A DNA stretch of 64,000 nucleotides from Helicobacter sp. 13S00401-1 (GTDB lineage: Bacteria; Campylobacterota; Campylobacteria; Campylobacterales; Helicobacteraceae). The notes beneath the pieces are model-generated. The model was not told the origin of the DNA, ran no database searches, and saw only the letters and a list, made by a program, of their open reading frames with translations. Numbering within the stretch: position 1 is the stretch's first letter; the number at the start of each line of letters is the position of its first letter. The translations under genes and the position numbers were made by a program. The stretch is from the NCBI RefSeq assembly GCF_002272925.1, contig NZ_MLAR01000001.1:1-64000 (forward strand). The letters run 5' to 3'. Of this stretch, positions 1 to 9,261 are shown piece by piece.

Positions 1-180
1 ACCATCTATAACTAAGATGATATCTAGGTTTTTATAAGTTTGATTAAGTATAGAATCTAGTGCAGCTTCAAGATACTTTTCTACATTATAAATAGGGATG
101 ATAACTGAGACTAAGCCTTCTTCTCCTTTTAAATCTGCTAGCTCCTTAAAACTATGCAAATCTTTTAAAGCTTCATCCAT
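1..180 (-). CDS. Family 2 glycosyltransferase, N-terminal part (cut by window edge)
   Basis: An ATG at 178-180 opens a 60-codon frame that runs off the left edge of the window without a stop. The peptide has an N-terminal lead of about 22 residues and then VSVIIPIYNVEKYL and LVIDG, the nucleotide-sugar binding start of GT2 (GT-A fold) enzymes. Such enzymes add sugars to LPS, capsule or flagellar glycans in the cytoplasm. AAAGG lies a few bases upstream of the ATG. The substrate cannot be told from this fragment. A T15 tract (coding-strand sense) lies 57-71 bp upstream of the start, which suggests switching of expression. Confidence 0.85.
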   Translation of the reverse strand, partial: MDEALKDLHSFKELADLKGEEGLVSVIIPIYNVEKYLEAALDSILNQTYKNLDIILVIDG

Positions 181-236
181 CACTAACCTTTATTTCTATT
201 TAAAAAATATTCTAACAAATAAAACTACTTAAAATT

Positions 237-251
237 AAAAAAAAAAAAAAA
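237..251. repeat. Homopolymer (A)15 on the plus strand, T15 in the sense of the downstream gene
   Basis: Fifteen consecutive A residues sit between mrdA and the glycosyltransferase start. Read toward the glycosyltransferase this is a T15 run 57-71 bp before its ATG, where a promoter would lie. Homopolymeric tracts of this length change by slipped-strand mispairing, and in Helicobacter poly-T tracts in promoters tune transcription of surface genes. I see no other homopolymer of this length in the window. The promoter role is inferred from position only. Confidence 0.8.
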
Positions 252-352
252 GATAGAAAAAAGTACTCACAAGTCTATGCTAACAAACTAAAAGCTATAT
301 AGTTAAAGTATGCTTAGCAACTTAAGTAGTGCCTACTTTGTAGCTTAAAACT

Positions 353-2158
353 TTATTTAGTATTTTTATCTTTTATATAGCCTAAATCATCAAGCTTATT
401 AGCTAAATCTACTAAAATAGGAAGTGCTGCAGCAGGAGTTCCGGCGTGTTCTACTAAGATAGTTACTACATACTTTGGATTATTGTAAGGTAAAAAGGCA
501 GTCACCCACCCTTGAGAGCGTTGAAAGTAGTTCATCTCACTTTCTTTTCTACGCTTTATGACATCTTGGGGGATACTTACTACTTGTGCAGTTCCAGTCT
601 TACAAGCAAGAGGTACTTTAGTGCCCCTAGTATGCCTATAAGCAGTCCCTCCTGGCACACTACAAACTTCATACATCCCCTTTCTTATATAGGGTAGTTT
701 AGATTTTTCAAAAGCATTTAGCACATCTTTAGGAGGCTTTATAACTGGAGTGCTGCCTAGGTCTTTTGCATAGTGGGGAGTTGGCAAAAGTCCTGTTGCC
801 ATCAAAGCTGTATACCTTGCTATCTGCATAGGAGTTACTAAAGTGCTTCCTTGTCCTATAGAGGTTATGATAGTATCTCCTGCATACCATACTTGATGAT
901 AAGACTTCATCTTCCACTCTGGATCTGGAAATACACCTTTGTTTTCATAGGGCAAGTCTACGCCAGTTTTTTCACCAAAACCTAAGGTTCTCATAACATG
1001 GGCTATATTGTTAATCCCTGCGATTTGTGAAAGCTTATAAAAGTAGACATCTACACTTTCTTTTAGTGCCTTTACAAGATCAGTCTTTCCGTGCCCCCCT
1101 ATCTTCCAGTCTCTAAATTTGTGTCCTCCTACTTCTATATAGTAAGGTGTGTCAATTAGCGTGTGTTCATTAACACCTGCATACTCTAATATAGCTAGAC
1201 CCATGCCCATCTTTACTACACTTCCAGGTGGATAAAGTCCACCTACTAGCCTGTTTATAAGTGGGTCATAGATGTTATCTTTTAAGGCATTATATTTCTT
1301 ATGAGAGATGCCGCCTACAAAGTCATTAATGTTATACTCTGGATAACTCCCACTAGCTAGGATTTCTCCATTTCTAGCATCCATCACTATAGCAGCGCCA
1401 TTTTTTCCCTTAAACTGATTATCCATCTCACTTTGTAATCTCACATCAAGACTAGTTGTTATGTGATTATTACTAGTAGCTGGGGTCTCACTTAAAACTT
1501 TTAGCTGCTGGTTAAGGTTATTAACTTGTATCTCTTTATGGCCAAGCTTTCCTTGCAAAAAGGTGTTGTACTCTTTTTCTAAGCCTAGCTTGCCTATGAT
1601 TTTAGTGTACTTAGATATGGGATCTTTTAGCACATCTTTTTCATCACTTGCTCCAACATAGCCTATGACGTGAGAAGCCATGGAGTTATTAGGATAAAGC
1701 CTTTTATTAACTGTAACTAAACTTATGTTTGGATCTTGTATAAGAGAGGAGTAAACTATCTGTCCTTGTGAGTAAGGTATAAAGTCTATTAAGACTATAG
1801 GCTTTCTCCTATAGACGCTATTAAGACTAAGATACTTTTGTTTTAAGGCCTCTATGTTTGCATTAGTTATAACTGAGGCTATAAGATTTAAAGCACTATC
1901 TAGTTGGTCTTTTTTAAGTTTAGTTTTTAAAGCTAACTCAAAGCCTAGCTCATTTATAGCTAAGGGCTCATTGTTCCTATCTAGAATCTGCCCTCTAACT
2001 GGGACTAAAACTTCAGTCTTAAAAGCATTATCCCTTGCTATCTTTTCATAGTAGTCATGGCGGGCTATGCTTAAAACATAAAGCCTAGCTATTAATATAA
2101 GACAGATAACTCCAAAGACAGAGTAAAGAATCTTAAAGCGCAGTTTTAAAGCTTTCAT
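353..2158 (-). CDS. mrdA: Penicillin-binding protein 2, elongation peptidoglycan transpeptidase
   Basis: A class B PBP of 601 residues, normal for PBP2. It has one N-terminal membrane anchor (about residues 10-32), a dimerisation domain, then a periplasmic transpeptidase domain. The active-site Ser lies in PPGSVVK near residue 312, SVD follows, and KTGTAQ lies near 518. It crosslinks lateral-wall peptidoglycan with RodA and MreBCD, the elongasome that shapes rod or helical cells. It is the last gene of a seven-gene minus-strand run and overlaps its upstream neighbour by 4 bp, so translational coupling is likely. The mrdA - small membrane protein - engB order matches what I recall from H. pylori. 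Confidence 0.95.
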   Translation of the reverse strand: MKALKLRFKILYSVFGVICLILIARLYVLSIARHDYYEKIARDNAFKTEVLVPVRGQILDRNNEPLAINELGFELALKTKLKKDQLDSALNLIASVITNANIEALKQKYLSLNSVYRRKPIVLIDFIPYSQGQIVYSSLIQDPNISLVTVNKRLYPNNSMASHVIGYVGASDEKDVLKDPISKYTKIIGKLGLEKEYNTFLQGKLGHKEIQVNNLNQQLKVLSETPATSNNHITTSLDVRLQSEMDNQFKGKNGAAIVMDARNGEILASGSYPEYNINDFVGGISHKKYNALKDNIYDPLINRLVGGLYPPGSVVKMGMGLAILEYAGVNEHTLIDTPYYIEVGGHKFRDWKIGGHGKTDLVKALKESVDVYFYKLSQIAGINNIAHVMRTLGFGEKTGVDLPYENKGVFPDPEWKMKSYHQVWYAGDTIITSIGQGSTLVTPMQIARYTALMATGLLPTPHYAKDLGSTPVIKPPKDVLNAFEKSKLPYIRKGMYEVCSVPGGTAYRHTRGTKVPLACKTGTAQVVSIPQDVIKRRKESEMNYFQRSQGWVTAFLPYNNPKYVVTILVEHAGTPAAALPILVDLANKLDDLGYIKDKNTK

Positions 2159-2628
2159 AGTTTTCTTATCTTTACATAGGCTAAGGTTACTAAAAGATCT
2201 ATTATAAAGTAGTAGATAAGTATGGGTTTAAAGCCAAGATTAGGTGTGCCAAAGAGGATATTACTTAAAAGCATACCGGCTATATAAAAGACATAGATTC
2301 CAACCACATAAAGACACACAAAGAAAAGATTCTCATTAGCCATAGCTTCTAGCCTTAAGGCTATAAAATATCTCACTACAAAAAATACTAAGGGCAAGAT
2401 TCCAAAAACCAAGTCTTTATCTAACTCATAAAAACCTAGTATAAGAAAAACTGCTATGACTTTATAGTACCCACGCCTCTTAAAAGAGATATGAAAGATC
2501 ATAAAAAGCACTCCAAGCAAAGGGGGAAGTACAGGGTAGATATCACTTGCACTTATGTATATAAAAGCAACTACAAGTAGTGCTACAGCATAGCTTAAAT
2601 CACTTAGTGCTTTATGTCTAGTCCTCAC
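2155..2628 (-). CDS. Small multi-pass membrane protein next to mrdA (MreD-like candidate)
   Basis: 157 residues with about five hydrophobic membrane segments and very few soluble parts, ending in a basic tail VKIRKL. It sits between engB and mrdA with a 4-bp overlap into mrdA, the position of a conserved uncharacterised gene in Helicobacter. Size, topology and the partner gene are what one would expect of an MreD-type elongasome subunit, but the sequence shows no diagnostic motif that I can read. The MreD idea is therefore inference from context; plain membrane protein is the safe call. Confidence 0.75.
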   Translation of the reverse strand: MRTRHKALSDLSYAVALLVVAFIYISASDIYPVLPPLLGVLFMIFHISFKRRGYYKVIAVFLILGFYELDKDLVFGILPLVFFVVRYFIALRLEAMANENLFFVCLYVVGIYVFYIAGMLLSNILFGTPNLGFKPILIYYFIIDLLVTLAYVKIRKL

Positions 2629-2637
2629 TCTATCATC

Positions 2638-3282
2638 CTACTTGTTGCTTTCAAAAGAGATATTTAAAGCCATATGTATCATTTTTTGGCAAAGAGATTG
2701 TAAAACTAAAGGATCTTTTTTGACATTAGATATAAAAGTAGAGTTTATATCCATGCTATGTTTTAGTTTTAAAAACTCTGACTTAGTAAGCTTATCTACC
2801 TTAGTATAGATAGTAAGTAGCTTTTGATCTCCTCTTAGTAAAGATTCTAAGTAGGCTTTTATAGTCTCATCTTGCTTTAAGTTAGTGTGTCTAGAATCTA
2901 CAAGATGACAAAAAAGCTTAATAGAGCTTCTTTTGCGTAAAAAATTATCTAAGCTTTTATCCCATGTGTCCTTTTCACTCTTACTAACTTTTGCATAACC
3001 AAAGCCAGGGAGATCTAAAAGGTTAAGATCAAAACTTACTCTAGAGTTAGCCTCTTCTTCTTTTGTATCCTTAAAACTCCATCTTGTAGAGTAAAAGTTT
3101 ATATGTCTAGTTTTGCCTGGAGTATTAGACTTTTTAGCAAGGTTACTAGCAAGGAGGGAGTTTATAAGACTAGATTTGCCGACATTACTTCTGCCTAGGA
3201 GGGCTATCTCAGTGTGAGTTACTTCAAGGGCGTTACTTAGTCCAGTTGAAGATCGCAGAAACTTAGAATCTTGTATATACAA
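2638..3282 (-). CDS. engB: Ribosome biogenesis GTP-binding protein EngB (YihA/YsxC)
   Basis: A 214-residue TRAFAC GTPase needed for late assembly of the 50S subunit. G1 is GRSNVGKSS (residues 30-38), G3 is DLPGFG (90-95) and G4 is TKVD (159-162). Length and motif spacing fit EngB. A short linker between G1 and G3 carries an acidic stretch (KDTKEEEANS, about 71-80) that looks lineage-specific. It lies 12 bp after ispH and 9 bp before the MreD-like gene in one run. The ribosome-binding site is poor; the ATG at 3282 is chosen because IALLGRSNVGKS needs this much N-terminus. Confidence 0.95.
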   Translation of the reverse strand: MYIQDSKFLRSSTGLSNALEVTHTEIALLGRSNVGKSSLINSLLASNLAKKSNTPGKTRHINFYSTRWSFKDTKEEEANSRVSFDLNLLDLPGFGYAKVSKSEKDTWDKSLDNFLRKRSSIKLFCHLVDSRHTNLKQDETIKAYLESLLRGDQKLLTIYTKVDKLTKSEFLKLKHSMDINSTFISNVKKDPLVLQSLCQKMIHMALNISFESNK

Positions 3283-3294
3283 AAATTACAGCCT

Positions 3295-4137
3295 TTAAAT
3301 ATTTTCTATAGCATCTTTGACCTTGCTTACTAACCACATAGGAGTGCTTGCTCCTGCGCTTATGCCACAAAGTTTCTTGCCTTTAAACCACTCGATATTA
3401 AGCCCTTTTTCATCTTCAACTAAAAAGCTATCTTTACAATTAAGTTTGGCGATATGTAAAAGTTGCTTAGTGTTTGAAGATGTAAGACCACCTACTACTA
3501 TCATGATGTCTACTTCTTTACTTAGCTTTTCTATGGCATCTTGGTTTTCAAAAGTGGCATTGCAGATCGTATTATAGATTCTAACTTCTTGACAGTGGGT
3601 TATAAGATAGTTTGCAACTTCTACAAACTTAGCTACTTGCTTAGTAGTTTGAGAAACTAAAGCTACTTTTTTACCTAGCTTTCTATCTATGTTTTCAAGC
3701 TCTTCTAAGGAGCCTACAACTAGTGGATCTTTCACACTATAACTCATAACGCCTCTTACTTCTGGATGACTTGCATCTCCAAAGATAACTATAAAGTAGC
3801 CCTCTTCACTCATCTTTTCTACGATTTGTTGAGGCTTAGTTACATAAGGACAAGTAGCATCAGTAACTTCTACACCCATATGTTTTAAAGTACTTAAGTC
3901 TTGCTTAGTGATGCCATGAGTTCTTATTATCACGCTTTCTTTGGAATCTACTTTAGTTATATCTTCTTTTATCTTAACGTTAAATCCAGCCTGAAGCCTC
4001 TCAGTCTCTTTAGGATTATGTATCAAGGGGCCAAAGGTTATAGTGTGAGGATTTTTTAAAGCTATATCTTCAGTTATCTTTATAGCCCTTCTAACTCCAA
4101 AGCAAAATCCAAACTTATCTGCTAGCTTTACTTTCAC
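3295..4137 (-). CDS. ispH: 4-hydroxy-3-methylbut-2-enyl diphosphate reductase (LytB)
   Basis: The last enzyme of the MEP (non-mevalonate) isoprenoid pathway, reducing HMBPP to IPP and DMAPP. The 280-residue protein keeps the three cysteines that bind its [4Fe-4S] cluster: C12 in FGFCFGV, C96 in DATCPYV and C192 in NTICNATF. The TxxE and HPE-type substrate residues (ASHPEV) are also visible. It follows aroA by 2 bp, so the two are co-transcribed, as in H. pylori. There rpsA lies next to the pair, but it is absent here. Confidence 0.97.
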   Translation of the reverse strand: MKVKLADKFGFCFGVRRAIKITEDIALKNPHTITFGPLIHNPKETERLQAGFNVKIKEDITKVDSKESVIIRTHGITKQDLSTLKHMGVEVTDATCPYVTKPQQIVEKMSEEGYFIVIFGDASHPEVRGVMSYSVKDPLVVGSLEELENIDRKLGKKVALVSQTTKQVAKFVEVANYLITHCQEVRIYNTICNATFENQDAIEKLSKEVDIMIVVGGLTSSNTKQLLHIAKLNCKDSFLVEDEKGLNIEWFKGKKLCGISAGASTPMWLVSKVKDAIENI

Positions 4138-4139
4138 AC

Positions 4140-5465
4140 TTATCTCCTCTTAGCCTCATGCTCTAAAGCATGCTCACTTCTTAAGATTAATTCTAAGTTA
4201 TCAAAAAAGTTAGGAAAAGATGTATTTATACACTCACAATCTGTGACTTTGCCACCACTTGCTAGAGAGGCTATGATAAAACTCATAGCTATCCTGTGAT
4301 CCCCAAAGCTATTAGCCTCTCCTTTTTTTAGCGCGCTTCCTATGATATCAAAGCCGCTTTCATATTCAACTGTTTCTATGCCAAAGGCATGAAGGCCTGC
4401 GATAGTTGCTTTTATCCTATCGCTTTCTTTAACGCGTAACTCTTTAGCATTTCTTATCTCTGAGGTTCCATTTGCAACTGCCATAGCAAGGCTTAAAGCA
4501 GGGATCTCATCTATAAGCCAAGAGATGTTTTCAGTTACACTTACTGCTTTTAGAGGGCTGTAGGTTACTACTATATCCCCACTTTTTTCATAGCCTTCTT
4601 TTATGTTTTCATACTTTATATCTGCGCCCATAGATTCTAAGACTTTATAGGCTTCTATCCTAGTTTTATTTAAAAGTACATTTTTTAAGACTACTTTGCT
4701 ATCTGGTATAAGTAAGGCAGCAACTGCAAAGAAAAAAGCAGATGAGGGGTCATTTGCTATCTCTATATCAAAGGCATCTAGTGGTTTAGTAAGTGGATTT
4801 ATATAAATCTTATCATGCTTAAGTTCTATGTTTTTTTCTTTTTGAAAGGCTAAAAGCATATTTTCAGTGTGATCTCTACTTAAGTAAGGCTCTTTAAAAG
4901 TGGAATCTTTATCTGCTTGTAAGCCTGCTAGTATAAGGGCTGATTTAACTTGAGCAGAAGAGATTTTAGACTTATAGTGGAAGCCTTCAAGTTTGCCTTG
5001 TGGGATGAGTTTAAGTGGGGCTTTAAAGTCACTAGATTCTATCTTAGCGCCTATTTCAGTTAAAGGCTCTATCACTCTTTTCATAGGGCGTGCGCGAAGA
5101 TATTTATCGCCATCTAAAGTAGCATTAATATTAGCTCCAGCTATAAGCCCAGTATAAAGTCTAATAGATGTGCCAGAGTTACCACAATCTAAAGTCTTGC
5201 TAGGAGTTTTTAGTCCCTTAGATAAAACTTCACTTGGAGCTTTTAGTAATAAGTCTTTTTTATCTTTACTAACTATCAAACCTAACTCTTTTGCTATCTC
5301 TAAACTACAAAGTGTATCTTCAGCTTCTAAAAAGTTTTTTACCCTTGAAGTTCCATCAGTAAAGAGGGCAAGCATAGCACTTCTATGAGATAAGGACTTA
5401 TCACTTGCTTTTATATCTAACTCTAAAGAGAAGTTTTTTACTGGTTGAAGTTCTATATTTTTCAT
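4140..5465 (-). CDS. aroA: 3-phosphoshikimate 1-carboxyvinyltransferase (EPSP synthase)
   Basis: The sixth step of the shikimate pathway, joining PEP to shikimate-3-phosphate. The 441-residue protein shows the signature K-S-LSHR near the N-terminus, NSGTS around residue 95, RPM, and the late motifs LRVKESDR and GDHRIAM. This is the two-domain EPSP synthase fold at normal length. The C-terminus ends in a short charged tail (EHALEHEAKRR). The start overlaps the 3' end of the UbiD-like gene by 4 bp (ATGA type), and ispH follows after 2 bp, so three metabolic genes are translationally linked. The partner aromatic genes pheA and aroF are at 24.8-27.3 kb. Confidence 0.97.
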   Translation of the reverse strand: MKNIELQPVKNFSLELDIKASDKSLSHRSAMLALFTDGTSRVKNFLEAEDTLCSLEIAKELGLIVSKDKKDLLLKAPSEVLSKGLKTPSKTLDCGNSGTSIRLYTGLIAGANINATLDGDKYLRARPMKRVIEPLTEIGAKIESSDFKAPLKLIPQGKLEGFHYKSKISSAQVKSALILAGLQADKDSTFKEPYLSRDHTENMLLAFQKEKNIELKHDKIYINPLTKPLDAFDIEIANDPSSAFFFAVAALLIPDSKVVLKNVLLNKTRIEAYKVLESMGADIKYENIKEGYEKSGDIVVTYSPLKAVSVTENISWLIDEIPALSLAMAVANGTSEIRNAKELRVKESDRIKATIAGLHAFGIETVEYESGFDIIGSALKKGEANSFGDHRIAMSFIIASLASGGKVTDCECINTSFPNFFDNLELILRSEHALEHEAKRR

Positions 5466-7285
5466 GCATCTCCTTTATGACTAGTATTTAAGATTCCAAA
5501 TCTATCAAAAAAGCTAGAATCTTCTTTTATCAAACCCTTATCTACTAGGCTTTTTATAACAGCTTTATTACAAAAGACTTCTTTTGGCCACTTTTTAGTA
5601 TAGCCTTCTAAGTCTCCTTTAGCAGTGGCATCAAGCACTATTAAACCCTCTTTTATATAAAGGTCGCGGAGTACATCTATATTATTAACTATACGCCATA
5701 TAAGCATGTAGTAGTTTTTTAAGTCATTATTTGCACTATCTACAAAGATAAATATACTTGCGTACTTTTTAAAAGCTTCTAGGGCTAATATAAAGCTTTT
5801 TACACGCCTATCTTTTTTATCTATGCTTATTAGCACAACTGGATTTTTAGCTTTGAAAATATGCAAGGAGTTAAGCTCTGGTAGTTCTTTTTTTAGCTCT
5901 TCTAAAAGGCTAATATCATCTATATCTTCAAACTTAAAGTTTAAGGCCTCACCTGTTGCATCAACGCCTAGCTTTCCACTTACTCCATACTCACTACTTG
6001 CGTGATCTAATATGTCACAGATTCCTTTAGTAATTAGTAACTTACTAGCATCAACTCTTTCAAGTATGTATTTAGTTAGATTTTCAAAGTCGCCTTGTAA
6101 ACTAGGCGCTTTAGAATCTAAAAAGATAGCGTGCTTTACAAAGCTAAGCTGACCTATACCAAAAAAAGCATGCATGGCTTGGAGGGCTTGGGCTGGGTAG
6201 CTTACATCAAGTTTAGCTAGTATTAGATTATGAAAAACACCATTTTCTGGCATGTGATAGTCTAGTAAGCCATGCGTTGTAGTTTGTAAAAGTGGTAAAA
6301 ATACACGTTCTGTCATATAGCCCATGTACTTATCTTCTAAAGGAGGCTTACCTACAACTGTAGCTAAAAAAGTAGGGTTTTTTTTGTGAGTGATAGCTGC
6401 AACTTTAAGCACAGGATATTTTTCAACTGGTGTATAAAAACCAGTATGATCTCCAAACTCGCCCTCATCAGCAAGAGTATTTATATCTATCTCACCTTCT
6501 ATGACTATATCGCTATCATGTGGCACACTTAGCTCATTAGTTAAGCACTTTACTAAGAGTGGATTTTTCTCTTTTATAAGTCCGTATAAAAAGAGTTCAA
6601 ATATGCGCGGTGGCAAAGGGGCTTGTGCACACCACGTATAAAGTGGGTCTCCTCCTATGGCTACACTTACAGGCATATTTTTATTAGCCTTTTTGTACTC
6701 ATGGTAAAAGTGGCTTGCATCTTTATGGATCTGAAAGTGCATTAAAAGCTCATCTTTGCTTTTAACTTGCAAGCGATAAAGCCCTAAGTTGTTAGCCTTG
6801 CCATCTAAGCTTCTAGTATAAACTTGCCCCATAGTTATAAAGTAGCCTGCATCTTCTTCCCACGTTTTAAGCACAGGAAGCAAAAAAAGATCTATATCCT
6901 TAAGTACTACTTCTTGAGCTGGGGCTTTGCCCTTATACTTTTTAGGAAAGGCATGACGCAGGGCATAAAACTCTTTTAGCTTGCTAAGCTTTTCTTTTAA
7001 AGTCTTAGGTGGGCTCATATTTAAAAGCGACTTTATGTGAGAGGCTATAGCTTCGCTATCTTTGCTAGCTATCAAATCTAAAAGGCTAAAACTCCCAAAG
7101 ACATTCATTAAAACAGGCATGAGCTTTTTGCCTTCACGCATAGGACTAGTAAAAAGTAAGGCCTTAGAATCTTGCTTTTTAACTTCTATATAAGCAAGGT
7201 GGGCTATCTCTAAGTCTACATCTAGTGGCGTATCTATAACTTTTAATAAGTCTTTAGAAACTAGTAGATTTATAAGTTCTTGCAT
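5462..7285 (-). CDS. ubiD: UbiD-family prenyl-FMN-dependent decarboxylase
   Basis: 607 residues, somewhat longer than E. coli UbiD (about 500), with the family core GEFGDHTGFYTPVEKYP, the VVGKPPLEDKYMG strand and a long C-terminal part. UbiD enzymes remove a carboxyl group from unsaturated or aromatic acids using prenylated FMN made by UbiX. Campylobacterota make menaquinone by the futalosine route and not ubiquinone, so the natural substrate is probably a menaquinone intermediate; this is inference from pathway knowledge. It overlaps aroA by 4 bp and follows algC by 9 bp. An LpdD-like putative prFMN chaperone is encoded at 31975. Confidence 0.88.
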   Translation of the reverse strand: MQELINLLVSKDLLKVIDTPLDVDLEIAHLAYIEVKKQDSKALLFTSPMREGKKLMPVLMNVFGSFSLLDLIASKDSEAIASHIKSLLNMSPPKTLKEKLSKLKEFYALRHAFPKKYKGKAPAQEVVLKDIDLFLLPVLKTWEEDAGYFITMGQVYTRSLDGKANNLGLYRLQVKSKDELLMHFQIHKDASHFYHEYKKANKNMPVSVAIGGDPLYTWCAQAPLPPRIFELFLYGLIKEKNPLLVKCLTNELSVPHDSDIVIEGEIDINTLADEGEFGDHTGFYTPVEKYPVLKVAAITHKKNPTFLATVVGKPPLEDKYMGYMTERVFLPLLQTTTHGLLDYHMPENGVFHNLILAKLDVSYPAQALQAMHAFFGIGQLSFVKHAIFLDSKAPSLQGDFENLTKYILERVDASKLLITKGICDILDHASSEYGVSGKLGVDATGEALNFKFEDIDDISLLEELKKELPELNSLHIFKAKNPVVLISIDKKDRRVKSFILALEAFKKYASIFIFVDSANNDLKNYYMLIWRIVNNIDVLRDLYIKEGLIVLDATAKGDLEGYTKKWPKEVFCNKAVIKSLVDKGLIKEDSSFFDRFGILNTSHKGDA

Positions 7286-7294
7286 TAATTAGTC

Positions 7295-8680
7295 CTAGCT
7301 TCTTAGTTCACTTACTAGATTTAAAAGTGAGGTTTTATACTCTTTTAAAAGCGCTTCGCTTGTAGCTTCAAAGCGAGTAACTAAAACTGGCGTTGTGTTA
7401 CTAGCGCGAACTAGTCCAAAGCCATGTTCAAAAACTACTCTAACTCCATCTATATCTATGACTTTTTCAATGTATGGAAAATTAGCTGGCAAGTTAGCAC
7501 TTAGCCTTTTTTTAAGGGTATCTATTAAGACAAACTTTTCTTCTTCATCTACAGCTATCTTTTCTTCATCTGTGCTAAAAAGTTTTGGCAAGCTTTCTAT
7601 GTCTTTTTGCAAACCTTCAATAGAATCTTTTTTTATAAGCTCTAAGATTCTAAAACACGCATAGATTGCATCATCAAAGCCAAAGTATCTATCATTAAAA
7701 AAGATATGCCCACTCATCTCGCAAGCTAGGGCTGCATTTAGCTCTTTTAGTTTAACTTTTAGGTTACTGTGCCCTGTTTTATACATATAAGATGTGCCTA
7801 TCTTATCTAGCTCTTTATACATGTTTGAAGAACACTTTACCTCACCTATGATGATAGGATTTTTAACGCTTTTAGCGATGTCGCGCCCAAAAAGTATAGC
7901 TAGCTCATCGCCTTTAAAAACATAGTCCTTACTTATCAAAGCTATCCTATCAGCATCTCCATCAAAGGCTATGCCTATACTTATATCATGCTTATGCATT
8001 AGGTCTTTTAAGTTTTGCAAGTTAGATTCCACGCTTGGGTCTGGGTGGTGGTTAGGAAAGGTGCCATCTGGAGTAAAGTAAAGCTCACTAGCTTTTATAT
8101 TTAGTGCTTCTAAGATAGGCTTTAAAGCTATGCTTGCTACTCCATTACCGCAGTCAATGGCAACTTTAGACTTAAAGTTTTTAAGATCGCTAAACTCGTG
8201 CGTTAGATATTTTATATAGCTTTCTAGCATGTTAGATTTGAAGGTTTGTACTTTAGTAGCAAGCTCTTTTTTTATATCAAGGTGTTTTAAAGTGGGCATC
8301 TTTTGCTTTAAGTCTTGTATCTCTTTCCCATAAAAAGGTTTTTGATCTATAGTTATCTTAAAGCCATTATATTCTGGTGGGTTGTGAGAGCCAGTTATCA
8401 TGACGCTATTTTTTATCTCACTTTGAAAGGTTGCAAAGTAGGCAACTGGAGTTGGAATCATCCCTAAGTCATAGACTTTTATCCCATTTGCATTAAAGCC
8501 GCTTGTAAGAAAGCCAAAAAGCTTAGAGGAGTGCGTCCTAGCGTCATAGCCTATATAAACGCTATCTCCAGCTCTCGTAGTTTTTATGCGCTCTGCTAGC
8601 AAGTAGCCTATCTTAAAAACTATCTCAGCATTTAACTCAAGATCCACTATGCCTCTTATGTCGTACTCTCTAAATATCAT
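7295..8680 (-). CDS. algC: Phosphomannomutase/phosphoglucomutase
   Basis: An alpha-D-phosphohexomutase of 461 residues with all four domains. The phosphoserine loop is TGSHNPPEYNG, the metal loop is DGDADR, the sugar-binding loop is CEMSGHIFF and the C-terminal phosphate loop is RASNTTPVLV. It interconverts hexose-1- and -6-phosphates to feed GDP-mannose or UDP-glucose for LPS and glycans. It starts the seven-gene minus-strand run (algC to mrdA). The gap upstream (8681-8895) separates it from the HxlR gene and holds no recognised element beyond short AAGGTTTTAAA repeats. Whether it prefers mannose or glucose cannot be read from the sequence. Confidence 0.93.
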   Translation of the reverse strand: MIFREYDIRGIVDLELNAEIVFKIGYLLAERIKTTRAGDSVYIGYDARTHSSKLFGFLTSGFNANGIKVYDLGMIPTPVAYFATFQSEIKNSVMITGSHNPPEYNGFKITIDQKPFYGKEIQDLKQKMPTLKHLDIKKELATKVQTFKSNMLESYIKYLTHEFSDLKNFKSKVAIDCGNGVASIALKPILEALNIKASELYFTPDGTFPNHHPDPSVESNLQNLKDLMHKHDISIGIAFDGDADRIALISKDYVFKGDELAILFGRDIAKSVKNPIIIGEVKCSSNMYKELDKIGTSYMYKTGHSNLKVKLKELNAALACEMSGHIFFNDRYFGFDDAIYACFRILELIKKDSIEGLQKDIESLPKLFSTDEEKIAVDEEEKFVLIDTLKKRLSANLPANFPYIEKVIDIDGVRVVFEHGFGLVRASNTTPVLVTRFEATSEALLKEYKTSLLNLVSELRS

Positions 8681-8895
8681 CTTCTTTAGGCCTCTTTTTA
8701 TCTAAAACTTAAATACCATTTTATCTAAAATCAAATACCGCCTATCTAAGATGGATAAAGCAAGATTTAAAGGCAAAAGGTTTTAAAGAGAATCCTAAAA
8801 GGAAGGTTTTAAAAGGGACGCAGCCAGGCAGGATTATAAAAAAACTACTTTTTTAGTAATGAAAAGCACCTAAAAGGCTTAAAACCTAGTTTTAG

Positions 8896-9261
8896 TCAGT
8901 CTTTTTTTACAAAACAATGGCTAAGATTTCCTTCAAAGTCTTTGTACTGGGCAGTTCCCCAAGCATGGATTTGCTTGATGATGGGGATTAGAGTTTGGCC
9001 TCTTGGAGTTAGTCCATACTCTACGCGTGGCGGTACTTCTGCGTAAACTTCTCTTGCTATGATGCCCTCTTCTTCTAGCTCTTTAAGCTTGACACTAAGA
9101 GTTTTTTGAGTCATATGTGGATTGAATATATCACAAAGCACTTTGAAGCGCTTCTTGCTATCCATGATATTAAAAACTATATATAGTTTCCACCTGTCAT
9201 TAAAGATTCTGGAAAATATACCTATGGGACAATGGGAATTAGTAATTTGCTCTTTTTTCAT
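8896..9261 (-). CDS. HxlR-family transcriptional regulator
   Basis: A winged-helix protein of about 121 residues from the chosen start, the usual HxlR size. The frame is open to 9369, but the extra 36 residues are a hydrophobic stretch foreign to the family, so ATG at 9259-9261 (MKKEQITNSHCPIG) is preferred; ATG at 9270 is also possible. Neither has a clear ribosome-binding site. The conserved N-terminal Cys (C11, in HCPIG) is the residue by which several HxlR proteins sense electrophiles or oxidants. LSVKLKELEEEGIIAREVY and VEYGLTPRG are the recognition helix and wing. It stands alone, so its target is not shown by a divergent partner. Confidence 0.88.
   Translation of the reverse strand: MKKEQITNSHCPIGIFSRIFNDRWKLYIVFNIMDSKKRFKVLCDIFNPHMTQKTLSVKLKELEEEGIIAREVYAEVPPRVEYGLTPRGQTLIPIIKQIHAWGTAQYKDFEGNLSHCFVKKD

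Noticed and set aside
3295-5465. Loss of rpsA next to ispH-aroA as evidence of a deletion
   Set aside because: rpsA is next to these genes in some relatives, but the window cannot show whether it is elsewhere in the genome, so it is only noted in the ispH entry.
6515-6535. TGGCAC as a second sigma54 promoter (also at 58035 and 60630)
   Set aside because: None has GC at the required 10-bp spacing, and all lie within coding sequence or point away from a gene start.
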